A stretch of 64,000 bases of DNA, from positions 5,844,382 through 5,908,381 of the forward strand of contig CM119263.1 in NCBI GenBank assembly GCA_051294375.1, in the 5' to 3' direction. Position numbers and translations under genes: made by a program. The stretch comes from Paraspadella gotoi (lineage: Eukaryota; Chaetognatha). Positions 61,401 through 64,000 of the stretch are shown here, piece by piece (position 1 is the stretch's first letter; each line of letters begins with the position of its first letter). Below the pieces are notes generated by a model. The model saw nothing but the letters and a program-made list of their open reading frames with translations, searched no databases and was not told the DNA's origin.

Positions 61401-63561
61401 ATTGCTTCAAAACAAAAAATAATCATATATAAGCTAATTGTCTATAGGAAAAATTATGAAACCATTTCGAAAAATAATTGACGTTTTTGAAACATTCTCA
61501 AAATTCTTTCCAAACAAGTAAAAAAAACAAGTTTGAGCAAACAATGTCGGATCTGCTACGAAATTAATTAATTAATTAATTAATCGATTAATTAATTAAT
61601 TAATTTTAATATTTAATAATTAATTATAAATTTATATACAGCTTATCATCATCGATGTCCTTAAATAAAGTAAATGTGACTTATATTTTTTCATTTAAAC
61701 TCATTTCCACTGGCACAATTCCGTCAAAACTTTATATCTAGCTTCTTCACAAACTTTCCTTCCCGCTCACAAAATTTCATCTCAATCTATTATGGGTTAA
61801 AATAAGTAAAAAGAGTCAAGTAAATGTGACTCATTTTTTTTTCATTTAAACTCATTTCCACTCAGCCAATCACGACTCGTGATTCACGAGTTATTGGGGC
61901 TTTTTGCTAAGGTGGGATGGATGGATGGATTGATTGACTGATTAATTAATTAGTTATTAATTAATTGACTAATTGATTAATTAACTGATTAATTATTTGA
62001 TTTATTAATACATCCTGCATATACATTTAATATAAAAGGAAAAAAAATCATAATCAATTAGTGAAACAGGTTTTTTGTTTTTTTCCATTTAAACTCATTT
62101 CCACTCAAACGATTCCATCGAAACTTGGTTTCCTGTTCAATCACACACTTTCCTACTCACATACAAAATTCCAGGTCAATCGCCCCATCTATCTATCTAT
62201 CAATCTACCCATCCAGCTCAATCACACACTTCCCTACCCACACACAAAATTTCATTCAAATCCATCCATCCAATCATGAGTAATTGGTGTTTTTTGCTAA
62301 GGTGGGACGGACGGACGGATGGACGGACGGACGGACATAATTTTTTTTGCATAATTTATCATAATTCGATGTTCTGACATGATATAAGTTAGTGCCTGAC
62401 AATATTGAGGGGGCGGACCGACGGACCGACAAAGTGAATTATAGAGTCGGGATCTGCTGATAAGCAGATCCGACTAAAAACTTGTCATCGCTAACAAAAT
62501 TTTCCCTCATGGAGCAAAAATATTTTTCATTTTTTTATCATTATAAAAGTAAAAGTAAAAAAAATACTGCAACAAACTCACCCCCGTGTAAAACACATGT
62601 GTCAAAAATCTGCCACTTCCGCCCCCGCCACTACCGCCACTACCAGCCTTCCATCTTATAACGTGCTGCAGCATCAGTGCGGCGATAATCGTCAGTGCAG
62701 CATAAAAGATGCAATTTGCTGCGGAGTTTTTGAGGAATCTCCGTCTTTCCTCGATTGTCAAGAAGAGAGAGAAGAGGAGACTGAAGAAGAGGAGGAGGGG
62801 AGAGAGGAATTCAATTGGAGCAAGAAGAGAAAGAGAGGAGGAGAGGCAAAGAGAGGATGAGGAGTTGCCAATGAAATGGGAGGAGGTTGTCTCGTACACA
62901 ACGGTAAGAATCAAGTCTGAAAATTAATGATAACAAATCAATTATGTATTTTTGTCCAGGCTTAGTAGGTATAGTATATATTTTAGTCAATATTGATAAA
63001 AATCTACATAGGTTAATTAAGAAAAAAAAACGTATTAAACGGAACTCCTAGATCAAATCTTAATGGCAACATTTTCCAGACTACGCCATTTCTGTTCCTG
63101 GTTTCAGACCTTAATTTTAATAATGTTAATATTTAACCTTAATAAATATATAGCCCAATCTCAAACTCAAACTTAAACCCTACCTAACTCTAATCTATTA
63201 CCCTAATTTCTTTCTGAATTTGATCTGAAATTGGACACATTTGGAAAATATGGCTCCAAATTTTACCTGCAGCGACAAAGAGCCACAAAATGATCCCAAT
63301 CATCAATTTTGCCAAAAATATATTTGAAGAATTGACGGGCGACCAAAGTGAAGCCAACGGTATTTTCTTTCTTTCGGTTTTCCACAAAGAAATCGGTGCT
63401 AACGTGATTAAACAAGCACCTGGAATTATACCGAGAAGCAGTTTTAACAGGCAGGGTGACAAATCAGGTGACGGGGTCCACCAGGCCACGTAATCGTCCC
63501 AAATAGGCGTGGCTCCGCAAAGAGACGAAGAAAAGATGGCGTTTGAAGTTGTACAATTCAT
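55431..63561 (-). CDS. ABCC1-like: ABCC-subfamily (MRP-type) ABC transporter, 10 exons
   Basis: Minus-strand exons: 63561-63202, 62890-62582, 61348-61032, 60796-60397, 60325-60182, 60117-59893, 58818-57338, 57049-56595, 56454-55721, 55616-55431. Phases agree, giving about 1536 residues, the usual length of long MRPs. Residues 1 to about 270 form a TMD0 with five helices. TMD1 has the MRP motifs MSVDA and KLYAWE. NBD1 has Walker A GSVGSGKS (about 732), ISGGQ (about 823) and Walker B YILDD. TMD2 contains [17 protein letters not shown]2 has GRTGSGKST (about 1333), LSVGQ (about 1436), LVLDE and IAHR (about 1492). It should export conjugated organic anions or drugs across a membrane using ATP. In NBD1 the H-loop His is Asn (about 882) and the Walker B Glu is Asp. 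The exon 2 acceptor was chosen for phase (62916 is a stronger acceptor but breaks the frame). The start could also be the in-frame Met at 63585. Confidence 0.93.
59195..59796 (+). mobile_element. TRIM-like miniature LTR retrotransposon in an ABCC intron
   Basis: LTR 1 is 59195-59429 and LTR 2 is 59567-59796, about 90 percent alike by eye, both ending ACTGTCTCTTCA. One base after LTR 1 comes TGGTGAGCCCGAC (59431-59443), a PBS-like string. Just before LTR 2 is the purine tract GGGTGGGGGGGA (59555-59566). Only 137 bp lie between the LTRs, with no coding capacity. The LTRs carry A- and B-box-like sequences (TGGTGCCAGAGG, GGTTCTAGCCC; LTR 2 has lost part of the B box). LTR 1's first bases are degraded and no target duplication is visible. 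Same strand as the globin gene, antisense to ABCC. Confidence 0.75.
61558..61635. repeat. ATTA tetranucleotide repeat
   Basis: AATTAATTAATT units with a central ATCGATTAATT, self-complementary. In the ABCC intron between exons 2 and 3. Similar GATTAATTAATT sequence at 61930-62010. Confidence 0.9.
61685..62475 (-). mobile_element. Hairpin-ended repeat element copies in ABCC intron 2
   Basis: A complete inverted copy of the 44728 element spans about 62083-62475 and ends in the palindrome AGTCGGGATCTGCT-GATA-AGCAGATCCGACT (62445-62475). A partial copy (about 61685-61935) contains the CTCATTTCCACT, TTCATCTCAATC and TTTTTGCTAAGGTGGGATGG segments but lacks the hairpin. GGACGGACG microsatellite lies inside. 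Confidence 0.7.
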
Positions 63562-64000
63562 TGTCTGAGTAAAATAAAGGGTCAAATAATGAATAATGGG
63601 AATGTTGATGTTTACAATACTATTTTTTCAAAAACCCTAAATAACAATAAAAATGAGTTATTTTGTTTAGACCATTAATTTTAAACGACTAATAATTTCA
63701 ACAATTTACGAGCAAATTGAATAAACAGGTTTCTCGGCTTTGAAAATTCTTCAGAAGTCTGAATTCAGAGATTCAAATTTTAAAGCAAAACAGGTCACTT
63801 TAATCTGAAAAGGGTCGAGTTTAAATATGTAGTATTAGATATGTTATATATATATTAAAGCGTAGCAAAAGTATTATAATCAAGGAGAATCAAAATTTGA
63901 AAAGTAGATCATGAACAGGCTTGTAAACATTTTTAAATAAAAAATTATTTTAAATTTTTCAATTTTTGCATACGCCTATATTTATACATAGTACTCACCA
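63562..64000. other. Upstream flank of the ABCC gene
   Basis: AT-rich DNA with a TATATATATATTAAAG stretch near 63843-63858. A 5' UTR and promoter should lie here or farther right, but no reliable TATA box or initiator can be named. Confidence 0.4.

Overview
The window is animal-type nuclear DNA from an invertebrate that I cannot name. It has long genes with many short exons, GT-AG (and apparently some GC-AG) introns, EGF/Ig ectodomain modules, an ABCC transporter with a TMD0 region, and LTR-type and tRNA-derived short elements. It is a draft scaffold: five N runs (4630-4654, 14698-14722, 20186-20210, 29684-29878, 30149-30173), four of them exactly 25 bases. At least two 25-N joints have matching sequence on both sides, so they look like contig overlaps that were never merged.

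Layout. 1-24.0 kb has no gene I can defend. It holds CT/AG, CGA/TCG and purine microsatellites, a large inverted repeat (4.99-6.50 kb against 7.74-9.04 kb), a decayed GC-rich ORF region (9.2-10.5 kb), a few possible isolated exons (11.1-13.0 kb), a direct repeat (15.24-17.17 against 17.18-19.94 kb) and one solo LTR. 24.1-28.4 kb (minus) is the large 3' exon of a membrane protein with tandem EGF domains, two Ig domains, a further EGF and a multi-pass membrane region. 30.17-33.87 kb repeats 26.39-30.15 kb with many small indels that break the frame; I read it as a false assembly duplication. 33.9-40.6 kb is repeat-rich intergenic DNA.

40.63-51.20 kb (plus) is a 13-exon gene whose exons join in a continuous reading phase to give about 732 residues. 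By hand alignment this is four tandem globin-fold domains, with no histidine where the proximal heme ligand (F8) should be. 51.2-55.4 kb is intergenic with telomere-like and CT repeats. 55.43-63.56 kb (minus) is a phase-consistent 10-exon ABCC (MRP-type) transporter of about 1536 residues, with TMD0, two TMDs and two NBDs.

The most unusual material is mobile. One 602-bp element inside an ABCC intron has two LTRs, a primer-binding-site-like sequence and a purine tract around only 137 bp of internal DNA, so it resembles a TRIM. Its LTRs carry tRNA-like A/B boxes. Related solo LTRs (TG...CA ends, 4-bp target duplications) lie at 20.9 and 47.1 kb, another copy at 46.3 kb, and LTR/PBS junctions with the same PBS at 38.9 and 42.8 kb. 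The three coding loci show no functional link beyond proximity.
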